Position numbers and translations under genes: made by a program. A stretch of 58,636 nucleotides of DNA from Quadrisphaera granulorum (GTDB lineage Bacteria; Actinomycetota; Actinomycetes; Actinomycetales; Quadrisphaeraceae). A model generated the notes under the pieces. The model was not told the DNA's origin, made no database searches, and was given only the letters and a program-made list of their open reading frames with translations. Positions 40,248-47,136 of the stretch are shown here, piece by piece. Within the stretch, counting starts at the first letter, position 1; every line of letters begins with the position of its first letter. The stretch covers positions 1-58,636 of the forward strand of contig NZ_QGDQ01000029.1 in the NCBI RefSeq assembly GCF_003149145.1, given 5' to 3'.

Positions 40248-40460
40248 TCAGGCGGCCGTCAGCACCGAGCGCAGCGCGCGGACGGGGCGGGGGGCCTCGA
40301 CGCCCTCGGGCTGGGCGGCGCGGGCCTCGTCGAGGACGGCGAGCAGCGCCGGTCGCGCGGGGGCCGCAGCGAACGTGCGGGCCTCCCAGGCGCCGAGTGC
40401 CACCACTCCGAGGACACCGACGACGACGAGGAGCAGCAGCGCAACGGCGAGCAGGATCAC
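40248..40460 (-). CDS. Small single-helix membrane protein 1
   Basis: Seventy residues from a GTG at 40460. The N-terminal 27 residues are one long hydrophobic helix (ILLAVALLLLVVVGVLGVVA), followed by an Ala/Arg-rich cytosolic tail. The ribosome site is weak. It is divergent from ugd. Its layout matches the two small membrane proteins on the other side of ugd. Function is unknown. Confidence 0.45.
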   Translation of the reverse strand: MILLAVALLLLVVVGVLGVVALGAWEARTFAAAPARPALLAVLDEARAAQPEGVEAPRPVRALRSVLTAA

Positions 40461-40700
40461 GCTGTGATGTTCGGCTCCGCGACGGTGCGGGCGGAACGGG
40501 CCGCGGCGTGTCGCGGACGTGTCGTGTCCACACCGTGACCCGTCGTGACCTAGCCGTCATCTTCGCAGGTCACAGGGGCATCGCAGGGACGTGTCGCGAC
40601 GCCGCAAGGCGCTTGCATCCCACGCGCAAGCCGGCCCCGCCAGCGTCCTCACGCTGCGATGCGCCGGAGTCTCGCGAGCACCGGTCAAGCGTGACCAGAA

Positions 40701-40740
40701 CAGCACGGTCGGTGACCTCCGGTCACCCGACCGCTGCTCC
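40701..40740. repeat. Bulged inverted repeat upstream of ugd
   Basis: CGGTCGGTGACC, a 3-base loop and GGTCACCCGACCG form a 12-bp stem with one bulged base, about 140-170 bases before ugd. A second small stem (GCTTGC/GCAAGC) lies near 40611-40631. No gene is seen in 40461-40875; these may be ugd control elements. Confidence 0.4.
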
Positions 40741-40875
40741 GGTCGAGGTCGAGGAGGACGACGACGACGAGGGCCTCCGACCTGGAGCGATCACGCGAAG
40801 GCGTGAACGCCCGTTCCAACCCTTGAGCGACTGTGTGGACGGGTCTGTCCCCCGAGAAGACGCCCAGCGGCCATC

Positions 40876-42273
40876 ATGTGCTGCATGACCGTGGCCTTCC
40901 CGCAACATGACGACGCCTCCCAGTCCGGTGCCACCGGTACGGAGCCCGTGGCTCCCCTGCGCGTCGGCGTGGTGGGTCTGGGCTACCTCGGCGCGGTGCA
41001 CGCGGCGTGCATGGCCGAGCTCGGCCACGAGGTGGTCGGTTACGACATCGACCAGGCCAAGCTCGACGCTCTCGCCGCCGGTCGCGCCCCGTTCTTCGAG
41101 CCCGGTCTGCCCGAGCTGCTGACCCGGGTCTCCTCCGGCGACGCCGACGGCTCCATCACCTTCACCACCGAGGTCGCCGACCTCAAGGCCTGCGAGGTCG
41201 TCTTCGTTTGCGTCGGCACTCCCCAGCGCAAGGGCGAGCTGGCCGCCGACACCACCTACGTCCAGCGGGCTTTCGAGTCCCTGGCCGACATCGTGGAGGG
41301 CCCGGCGCTGCTGGTCGGCAAGTCCACCGTCCCCGTCGGCACCGCCGCCCGTCTCGCTGACGACCTCGCCCAGCGCGCCCCCCACCTGGAGCTGGCGTGG
41401 AACCCCGAGTTCCTGCGCGAGGGTCACGCCGTCAGCGACACCCTCGCCCCGGACCGCTTCGTCCTGGGCACCACCAGTGAGCGCGCCGAAGCCCTCCTGC
41501 GCCGCGTGTACGCCCGTCCGATCGCCAATGGCACGCCCGTCCTCGTGGCTGACTACGCCACCGCTGAGCTGGTCAAGGTCGCAGCGAATGCCTTCCTGGC
41601 CACCAAGATCTCCTTCATCAACGCGATGGCCGAGGTCTGCGAGGCCGCCGGTGGCGACGTGAAGGTTCTGGCTGACGCCATCGGCCACGACGACAGGATC
41701 GGCCGCAAGTTCCTCTCCGCCGGGGTCGGCTTCGGCGGGGGCTGCCTGCCCAAGGACATCCGCGCCTTCATGGCCCGCGCCGGTGAGCTCGGCGCCGACC
41801 AGGCCCTGACGTTCCTGCGCGAGGTCGACGGCATCAACATGCGCCGTCGCGCCAAGGTGGTCGACCTGGCCCGTGAGGCCTGCGGCGGTTCCTTCATTGG
41901 CCGCAAGATCGCCGTGCTGGGTGCTGCGTTCAAGCCCCACAGCGACGACGTGCGCGACTCCCCCGCCATCTCCATCGCCGCCATGGCCCGGTTGCAGGGC
42001 GCCGACGTCGTCGTCACCGACCCCGAGGCCGTCGCCAACGCCCAGCGCCTGTGGGGAGACCTGACCTACGCCACCGACACCGACGACGCGCTGCGCGGCG
42101 CCGACGTCGTCCTGCTCCTCACCGAGTGGCCCCAGTACGTCAACCTCGACCCCGCCCACGTGGCCACCCTCACCCGTGGACGCCAGGTCATCGACGGGCG
42201 CAACGTGCTCGACCCCGCCATCTGGCGCAAGGCCGGCTTCACCTACCGCGCCCTGGGCCGCCCCAACGCCTGA
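40876..42273 (+). CDS. ugd: UDP-glucose 6-dehydrogenase
   Basis: A 465-residue NAD-dependent enzyme that oxidises UDP-glucose to UDP-glucuronate, a precursor of acidic EPS. The Rossmann motif VGVVGLGYLGAVHAACMAEL lies at about 30-49. KSTVPVGT, EFLREGHAV, NAFLATKISFINAMAEV and the catalytic Cys in GVGFGGGCLPKD follow, then the C-terminal UDP-binding domain (GAAFKPHSDDVRDSPA). ATG at 40876 or 40885 may be the start. Its codon use is even more GC-ending and regular than its neighbours. It is a likely supplier for the EPS operon 6.7 kb to the left. Confidence 0.93.
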   Translation: MCCMTVAFPQHDDASQSGATGTEPVAPLRVGVVGLGYLGAVHAACMAELGHEVVGYDIDQAKLDALAAGRAPFFEPGLPELLTRVSSGDADGSITFTTEVADLKACEVVFVCVGTPQRKGELAADTTYVQRAFESLADIVEGPALLVGKSTVPVGTAARLADDLAQRAPHLELAWNPEFLREGHAVSDTLAPDRFVLGTTSERAEALLRRVYARPIANGTPVLVADYATAELVKVAANAFLATKISFINAMAEVCEAAGGDVKVLADAIGHDDRIGRKFLSAGVGFGGGCLPKDIRAFMARAGELGADQALTFLREVDGINMRRRAKVVDLAREACGGSFIGRKIAVLGAAFKPHSDDVRDSPAISIAAMARLQGADVVVTDPEAVANAQRLWGDLTYATDTDDALRGADVVLLLTEWPQYVNLDPAHVATLTRGRQVIDGRNVLDPAIWRKAGFTYRALGRPNA

Positions 42274-42311
42274 CAGGCCTGGGGAGTCCGACACCGCGCG
42301 CCGCAGCCGCC

Positions 42312-42563
42312 TCAGGAGGCGATGCGGCGTGGGCTGTCGTGGGTGAGCTGAGGCTGCGCTTGCGATCGGTCCACGCCGGTGACGTGCAGGGAGACGACGA
42401 CGGCGGCGGGGCGCTCCTCGTGCGGGCGCTCGGCACCGGGGTGCGGCGGCAGCGCCGCCCGCTCGCGCTGGTCGGCGTGCGTGATGCTGCGCCCCAGCAA
42501 CAGGGCCAGCGCGAAGGAGACGGGAACCCAGGCGGTCAGCGCCGCGACGATCCAGATGTCCAC
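42312..42563 (-). CDS. Small single-helix membrane protein 2
   Basis: Eighty-three residues from GTG at 42563. One N-terminal helix (VAALTAWVPVSFALALLLGR) is followed by a charged cytosolic tail with HADQRER and EERPAAVVV. The helix resembles that of the next gene (LLVAWAVVACGLALVLARAL), including the AW...ALAL.L.R pattern. It lacks an obvious ribosome site and converges on ugd. Function is unknown. Confidence 0.5.
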   Translation of the reverse strand: MDIWIVAALTAWVPVSFALALLLGRSITHADQRERAALPPHPGAERPHEERPAAVVVSLHVTGVDRSQAQPQLTHDSPRRIAS

Positions 42564-42617
42564 AGGGAGAGGTCTACGGGCTGATCTCGCAGGTCACGTG
42601 GGTGCGAGCTGGAAACG

Positions 42618-42669
42618 CGCTGAGAGCGGTCAAGCCCCTCAACATCGAGGGGCTTGACCGCTCTCAGCG
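42618..42669 (-). terminator. 23-bp perfect hairpin between two small membrane genes
   Basis: Arms 42618-42640 and 42647-42669 are perfectly complementary around the loop AACATC. It lies 27 bases after the stop of small membrane protein 3 and 55 bases before the start of protein 2. It is a probable terminator or attenuator. Confidence 0.75.
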
Positions 42670-42695
42670 TGGTGGATGCAGTGCGGCGCGGCGGA

Positions 42696-42890
42696 TCAGG
42701 CGGCGTCGCGGTGGGCGGCGTGGTGGAGCGTGGCAGGACGTGCCGCGTGCAGGCGACGGAGGTCGCGCATTTCACGGTGTCCGTGGATCCAGCGGTCACT
42801 CTTGGAAGAGACCGCCAGGGCGCGGGCGAGAACGAGAGCAAGGCCGCAGGCGACGACCGCCCAGGCGACCAACAGGGCAACGATGACCAT
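42696..42890 (-). CDS. Small single-helix membrane protein 3
   Basis: Sixty-four residues from ATG at 42890. The helix VIVALLVAWAVVACGLALVL is followed by LARALAVSSKSD and a His/Arg-rich tail (REMRDLRRLHAARPATLHHA). It is related in pattern to small membrane protein 2. The ribosome site is weak. Function is unknown; such small helical proteins often bind and tune larger membrane partners. The DNA to its right (42901-43122) shows no gene. Confidence 0.5.
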   Translation of the reverse strand: MVIVALLVAWAVVACGLALVLARALAVSSKSDRWIHGHREMRDLRRLHAARPATLHHAAHRDAA

Positions 42891-43122
42891 GTCTCACTGT
42901 CTACCCAGATGGGCCAACCATCAACCCCGCCGCGCCGAGATTCTTCCGACACGCCGGAGCGGACTCACCACGCAAATGCGGGCGTGAGCAGCGGTTACTC
43001 ATGATCCGCACTGATCGTCCGGATTCTCCTCCGGTGACCACCTCCCCAGAGGTGCAGGGGGCCGCTACCTTCCGTGAGGCGCCCGGCGCGGGCCGCCTGG
43101 GGTGTGGTCGAGGGGGCAGTCC

Positions 43123-43995
43123 GTGGTCCGCAGAGTGATGTCGCTGCTGCTGGCGCTCAGCCTGTCCGTGGTCGCGCTGTTGGGCGTTGCCCCGGCGGCG
43201 GTGGCGGCCAGTGGGTACGAGAAGGGCCCGGACCCGACACGAGCGAGCATCGAGGCCGCCGCCGGCCCGTTCGCGGTGTCGACCACCACCGTCTCGAGGA
43301 GCACAGCGCGCACCTTCGGCGGGGGCACCGTCTACTACCCCACGGACGCGTCGATCGGCACCGTCGGCGCCGTCGCCATCTCCCCCGGGTACACCGCCCG
43401 CCAGTCGAGCATCGCCTGGCTGGGCCCGCGCATCGCCTCGCAGGGCTTCGTGGTGATCACCATCGACACCCTCAGCGTCTACGACAAGCCGGCTGCCCGC
43501 GGCTCCCAGCTGCGCGCCGCTCTGACGTGGCTCACCACGTCCAGCACCGTGAAGGACCGCATCGACCCGACGCGCCTGGCCGTGGCCGGGCACTCCATGG
43601 GCGGCGGCGGCGCGCTGGAAGCCGTCAAGGCCAACCCCTCCCTCAAGGCCGCCGTCCCGCTGACTCCGTGGAACACCGACACCACCTGGCCAGAGGTCAC
43701 CACACCGACGCTCATCGTCGGTGCACAGAAGGACGACGTCGCCCCGCCGACTCGCCACGCCCGCCTCTTCTACACCTCCATCCCGAAGACCACGCCCAAG
43801 GAGTACCTGGAGCTGCGCGGCGCCAGCCACTACGCCCCCACCAGCGTGAACTCCACCAACCCGACGGTCGCCGGCGCGACCATCAGCTGGCTGAAGCGGT
43901 TCGTGGACGGCGACACCCGGTACTCGCAGTTCCTCTGCCCCGCCCCGGCCGTCGGGATGACGTTCAACGACGTCCGCTCCACCTGCCCCTTCTGA
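43123..43995 (+). CDS. Secreted polyester hydrolase, PETase/cutinase-like
   Basis: GTG at 43123 behind AGGGGG gives 290 residues with a signal peptide (MSLLLALSLSVVALLGVAPAA). The fold and motifs match actinobacterial cutinases and PET hydrolases: oxyanion Tyr90 in SPGYTARQSS, nucleophile Ser158 in GHSMGGGG, Trp183 in PLTPWN, Asp204 in KDDVAPP and His236 in RGASHYAP. DTRYSQFLCPAP and the terminal STCPF give the family's C-terminal disulfide (Cys272-Cys288). The enzyme should cleave cutin-like or synthetic polyesters. His157 before Ser158 and Tyr237 after the catalytic His follow the ordinary cutinase rather than the Ideonella PETase pattern. Confidence 0.9.
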   Translation: MVRRVMSLLLALSLSVVALLGVAPAAVAASGYEKGPDPTRASIEAAAGPFAVSTTTVSRSTARTFGGGTVYYPTDASIGTVGAVAISPGYTARQSSIAWLGPRIASQGFVVITIDTLSVYDKPAARGSQLRAALTWLTTSSTVKDRIDPTRLAVAGHSMGGGGALEAVKANPSLKAAVPLTPWNTDTTWPEVTTPTLIVGAQKDDVAPPTRHARLFYTSIPKTTPKEYLELRGASHYAPTSVNSTNPTVAGATISWLKRFVDGDTRYSQFLCPAPAVGMTFNDVRSTCPF

Positions 43996-44014
43996 CCAGC
44001 ACGCCTCCTCCGCG

Positions 44015-44027
44015 ACGATCAAGGAAG
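44015..44027 (+). repeat. ACGATCAAGGAAG element, copy 3
   Basis: Twenty bases after the stop of the polyester hydrolase gene, followed by GTGCACGC...GCGTG, a short stem. It is the same 13-base element as after mucin-like genes 1 and 4. Confidence 0.55.
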
Positions 44028-44077
44028 TTGTGCACGCCACCAGCGCGTGACCTCGGCTTTTACCGCAGCACCAGGGT

Positions 44078-44138
44078 GCAGATCTTGGCGATCGATCGGC
44101 CCAGAGGCACCTGGGGCCGATCGATCGCCAAGATCTGC
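44078..44138. repeat. 25-bp perfect inverted repeat
   Basis: Arms 44078-44102 and 44114-44138 are perfectly complementary around an 11-base loop. Each arm contains GATCGATCG. It lies between the polyester hydrolase and the next gene and may be a terminator or a palindromic mobile repeat. Confidence 0.75.
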
Positions 44139-44189
44139 GTGATCTTTCCCGGTCAGAGCGCTCCCTCGCAGCTCCGGCAGACTTCGCAG

Positions 44190-45440
44190 ATGAGCGAGTA
44201 CCAGTACTTCGAGTTCCTCGCGCTCGACAAGCTTCTCCCCCGCGAGCTGCAGCAGCACCTGTCGAGGCTGTCCTCGCGATCTCACGTCAGCGCCAGCCGG
44301 TACGCCGTCCACTACGACTACGGCAACTTTCCCGGCGACCCGGACACCCTCATCGGCGACCACTTCGACGCTCATCTGCACGTCGCCGCTTGGGGCTCAC
44401 GTCACGTGCTGCTGAAGGTACCCGCGCGAGACCTGCCGCTCTCCGTGGCCGCGCAGTACGCCACCGAGCAGGTGGTGGAGGTCTGGTCTGACGCAGACAG
44501 CACGGTGATCGCCATCCGCCTCGATGCCGACGACGGCTACCTGGAGTTCGACCGCCCGCTGTACTTCGAGGACGACGACGACACGTCAAGTCCCCTGGCT
44601 GACATCGCCTCGGCCCGCGGGTCGCTGCGCCGGGGTGACCTCCGCCTGCTCTACCTGGCGTGGCTGGTCGCGCTGGTGCGAGGAGATGTCGACGACGACG
44701 ACGTCGAGCCGCCCGTCCCGCCAGGCCTGGATCACCTCGACGAGCCCCTGAAGGCGTTCGTGGCGTTCTTCGAGCTACCCGAGACCATGATCGCCGCAGC
44801 GGCGGAAGGCAGCGCCGCCGCCAGCAGCCCCGACGTCGACGATCCCCTCGAGGAGTGGTGGACCCTCGACGCCGTCGAGCCCTACGTGGCGGCCCTCCCC
44901 CATGCTCAGCTGGTCGACATCGTGACGTCCATGGTGCTCGGTGACGGGAACGCCGCTGACGCGCTCACCCAGCAGATCCGCCACAACGTGCGCGATGACC
45001 TGGGGCTCGACCCCGAGGATGACGTCACCACGCCGACTGAGCGTCGCTCCGCCGGAGCCGTGCTCTTCCGCGAGGCCCAGCTGCTCGCGAAGCCGGACCA
45101 CACCGCACCGCCGAACACCTCGCAGCCGGACACCGTGCGGCCCGAGGTCGACCTCGACGCTCTGATCGCCGAAGCCACGGCCGACTGCTACTCCCCCGAC
45201 GAAGCCGCGATGGGCTTCCAGAACTTCATCGACGACGAGCTGGAGCTGCCCTTCACGGTGCAGGTGCTCGGCGAGACGGTGACCGTCGTCGAGGTGGACA
45301 TCAGCGGGGAGGACACGCTCGTCGCGCGGTGCGAGCGCGGGCGTCATCGCCAGGTCATCGACCTCCGCGATCTCCCCACTCCCGACCCGGCGCCGCCGGG
45401 TTGGCAGTGGGTCCAGGCGTACCGACGCTGGGCCGGCTGA
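44190..45440 (+). CDS. Unknown protein with C-terminal CcbP-like calcium-binding domain
   Basis: ATG at 44190 gives 416 residues; the longer open frame (from 43074) overlaps the hydrolase and is rejected. The N-terminal domain (about 1-110) opens YQYFEFLALDKLLPRELQQH and has HYDYGNFPGDPDTLIGDHFD, a pattern seen in uncharacterised bacterial proteins often near SWIM-type genes. The middle is acidic and helical. The C-terminal about 85 residues (DCYSPDEAAMGFQNFIDDEL, LPFTVQVLG, WVQAYRRW) resemble the small CcbP calcium-binding fold. It is cytosolic, of unknown function. There is no signal peptide. Confidence 0.65.
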   Translation: MSEYQYFEFLALDKLLPRELQQHLSRLSSRSHVSASRYAVHYDYGNFPGDPDTLIGDHFDAHLHVAAWGSRHVLLKVPARDLPLSVAAQYATEQVVEVWSDADSTVIAIRLDADDGYLEFDRPLYFEDDDDTSSPLADIASARGSLRRGDLRLLYLAWLVALVRGDVDDDDVEPPVPPGLDHLDEPLKAFVAFFELPETMIAAAAEGSAAASSPDVDDPLEEWWTLDAVEPYVAALPHAQLVDIVTSMVLGDGNAADALTQQIRHNVRDDLGLDPEDDVTTPTERRSAGAVLFREAQLLAKPDHTAPPNTSQPDTVRPEVDLDALIAEATADCYSPDEAAMGFQNFIDDELELPFTVQVLGETVTVVEVDISGEDTLVARCERGRHRQVIDLRDLPTPDPAPPGWQWVQAYRRWAG

Positions 45441-45523
45441 CCAGCCTTGCCGACGCGAAGCGCTACGGGCTGCTCGCCGACGAGGCTGTCGGTGTCGAGC
45501 GCTGTGCAGCGGCGCAGGTGACC

Positions 45524-45922
45524 TCAGACGCTCGCGCCGTGACGCTCGAGGTACTCCGCTAACGCCACGCGCAGCAGTTCGGAGTAGTCCTTGGCGCCAC
45601 CGGCACCGATGAACTTGGCGCCGCACTGATCCAGGTCGACAGGCAGGGTTGTCTGACGCTTGGGAGAACGCCCTGCGGGCCGGTTGCGCCCGAGGGTTTT
45701 GCGCCCTCGCAGAGCACCCTCCACGGCCTCCGGGCCACCCAAAGCTGCTTCCAGCGCTGCGCGCCCGTGGGCGGCCGCGCTCGCACCACGCAGAGCGGTG
45801 CCGGAGTGCTCCTTGAGCGTCATCGCCTCCTCAGCCCAGTGAGACATCTCCTCGTCATGCTCCAGCTCACGAGTGCGGTCCTGAGGGAGACGGGGGGTGT
45901 GCATGTCGATTCGGTCGTTCAT
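45524..45922 (-). CDS. Antitoxin-like ribbon-helix-helix protein
   Basis: A 132-residue protein. The C-terminal part RQTTLPVDLDQCGAKF...YSELLRVALAEYLERH has the strand plus two-helix pattern of RHH DNA-binding antitoxins. The longer N-terminal part (HWAEEAMTLKEH) may be the toxin-binding tail. ATG at 45922 has GGAGGA upstream and overlaps the stop of the upstream gene (TGATG). This pairing is typical of type II toxin-antitoxin operons with toxin first, as in BrnTA. Confidence 0.65.
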   Translation of the reverse strand: MNDRIDMHTPRLPQDRTRELEHDEEMSHWAEEAMTLKEHSGTALRGASAAAHGRAALEAALGGPEAVEGALRGRKTLGRNRPAGRSPKRQTTLPVDLDQCGAKFIGAGGAKDYSELLRVALAEYLERHGASV

Positions 45923-46191
45923 CAGTCCTCCATCCTGGCCAGGTGCTTGGCCCTCGCATGCATGACATGGAAGACCCGCAGGCTTCGTGGTGGTCGCTTC
46001 TCCACCATGACTTCCAGCAGCGGCGCATTCGGGTCACGCTGAGGCCCGATGTACAGAGTCGGCGGGATGGCGGCTGGCGGCCGGGGCTCCTCGAACGACT
46101 CTTCGACGTAGACCGCATTCACGATGGCGTGCAGGGCGTCCTCACGGGCGACTCCATGGCGGTCGGCGGACTCTGCCCACGTCAACGCCAC
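45922..46191 (-). CDS. Toxin-like partner protein
   Basis: Eighty-nine residues from GTG 46191 (a TTG at 46212 is possible). Motifs ALTWAESADRHGVAREDALH, TLYIGPQRDPNAPLLEVMVE and LRVFHVMHARAKHL match small actinobacterial proteins paired with RHH antitoxins. The HVM.AR..H end recalls BrnT/RelE-like RNases. Activity is not demonstrated. Two direct repeats lie just upstream and probably carry the autoregulatory operator. Confidence 0.6.
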   Translation of the reverse strand: MALTWAESADRHGVAREDALHAIVNAVYVEESFEEPRPPAAIPPTLYIGPQRDPNAPLLEVMVEKRPPRSLRVFHVMHARAKHLARMED

Positions 46192-46202
46192 GGCAGACAA
46201 CG

Positions 46203-46236
46203 TACGCCCCAAACATCGGTTTGTCTACGCCCCAAA
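46203..46236. promoter_or_regulatory. Paired direct-repeat operator of the toxin-antitoxin operon
   Basis: TACGCCCCAAA occurs at 46203-46213 and again at 46226-46236, 23 bases apart (about two helical turns), immediately upstream of the toxin start. RHH antitoxins bind such repeated sites cooperatively. The following 46237-46373 shows no gene. Confidence 0.55.
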
Positions 46237-46373
46237 TCAAGCGGAGGTGCTCAACGTCGCTGACTCGCTCTCACCCTCGCCCAGGCTGGGTCACCTCGGC
46301 GAGGCGATCGGTTGCCCCGTTCGCCGCCTCCACGCGATGACGATCGCCATCGCGACATCGGCCAGTTGGGGCT

Positions 46374-46790
46374 TCATTGAGAGCGCAGGGCCTTGGCGGT
46401 ACCCATGGCTACAGCTTCGCCTTCAGCGCCGCCACAGCCACCCTCCGGGCTCCACTCGACCACGGTGCCCAAGGGCTTGGGGACAACAACGGCGTCACGC
46501 GAGCCCCCCACGGGGAGCCCCGCAGCCACGCGCATGTCGAACGCTTCCTGGACAGCTTCCCAGGTCACGTCCGACCAGCTGCACAGCAACACCACCCCAT
46601 CGCGATCATGGACTTCCGGAACACCGCTCGACCAGGACGGCCGCCCGCGATCAGAAAGGGTAAGAGTCTCGGTCCCCGGCATCATCGAGCAGTGCCACGG
46701 GCCGCAGCGGCGGGCGGCCACAAAGGGACGGCTTGCACCTCCAGCACTGATGATCTTCCACTTTGCGAGGACCCTGAACTGAAAGATCAT
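46374..46790 (-). CDS. Hypothetical protein, doubtful
   Basis: An open frame of 138 residues from ATG 46790. The segment DGVVLLCSWSDVTWEAVQEAF and GGSRDAVVVPKPLGTVVEWS looks protein-like. Upstream DNA is lower in GC, as near promoters. No family is recognised and no ribosome site is obvious. Confidence 0.3.
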   Translation of the reverse strand: MIFQFRVLAKWKIISAGGASRPFVAARRCGPWHCSMMPGTETLTLSDRGRPSWSSGVPEVHDRDGVVLLCSWSDVTWEAVQEAFDMRVAAGLPVGGSRDAVVVPKPLGTVVEWSPEGGCGGAEGEAVAMGTAKALRSQ

Positions 46791-46865
46791 CGGGTGACGG
46801 CTCGTCCTCTGGCACGTCAGTGCGGAGGCGCTGGCCCGCGGCGCCCTAGTGAGGCGCAACGCCCA

Positions 46866-47091
46866 CTACCGGCGGCGAAGACTCAGGCCGTCGATCTCCA
46901 CGGTGATGGTGAGTGAGGTGGGTTCGGGGTACTCCAGTGCCCTGAGGCAGTCGCGGCCCATGCGCTCGGCTCCACCGAGGCTGTAGGGATTGCGTGGCCG
47001 TGACCTCCTCGCCAGTAGCGTCGACGATGACGAGTTCCCAGCCCCGCTCCCAACGCGAGGCCTTCACGGTGTAGTCGCTCACTGGAGCCAC
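46866..47091 (-). pseudogene. Frameshifted HicB-like antitoxin
   Basis: The first frame (GTG 47091 or 47082) reads SDYTVKASRWERGWELVIVD and EVTATQSL, the N-terminal strand pair of HicB-like proteins. The homology then continues in the +1 frame as SLGGAERMGRDCLRALEYPE and LTITVEIDGLSL to a stop at 46866. A single extra base near 46978-46985 would explain it. The HicB-like module is therefore broken, or the base is a sequencing error. No HicA partner is visible. Confidence 0.6.
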
Positions 47092-47136
47092 CCCTTCGGC
47101 AGGCAGGCCAACCTCTTGATGAACGAGCGGACGACG

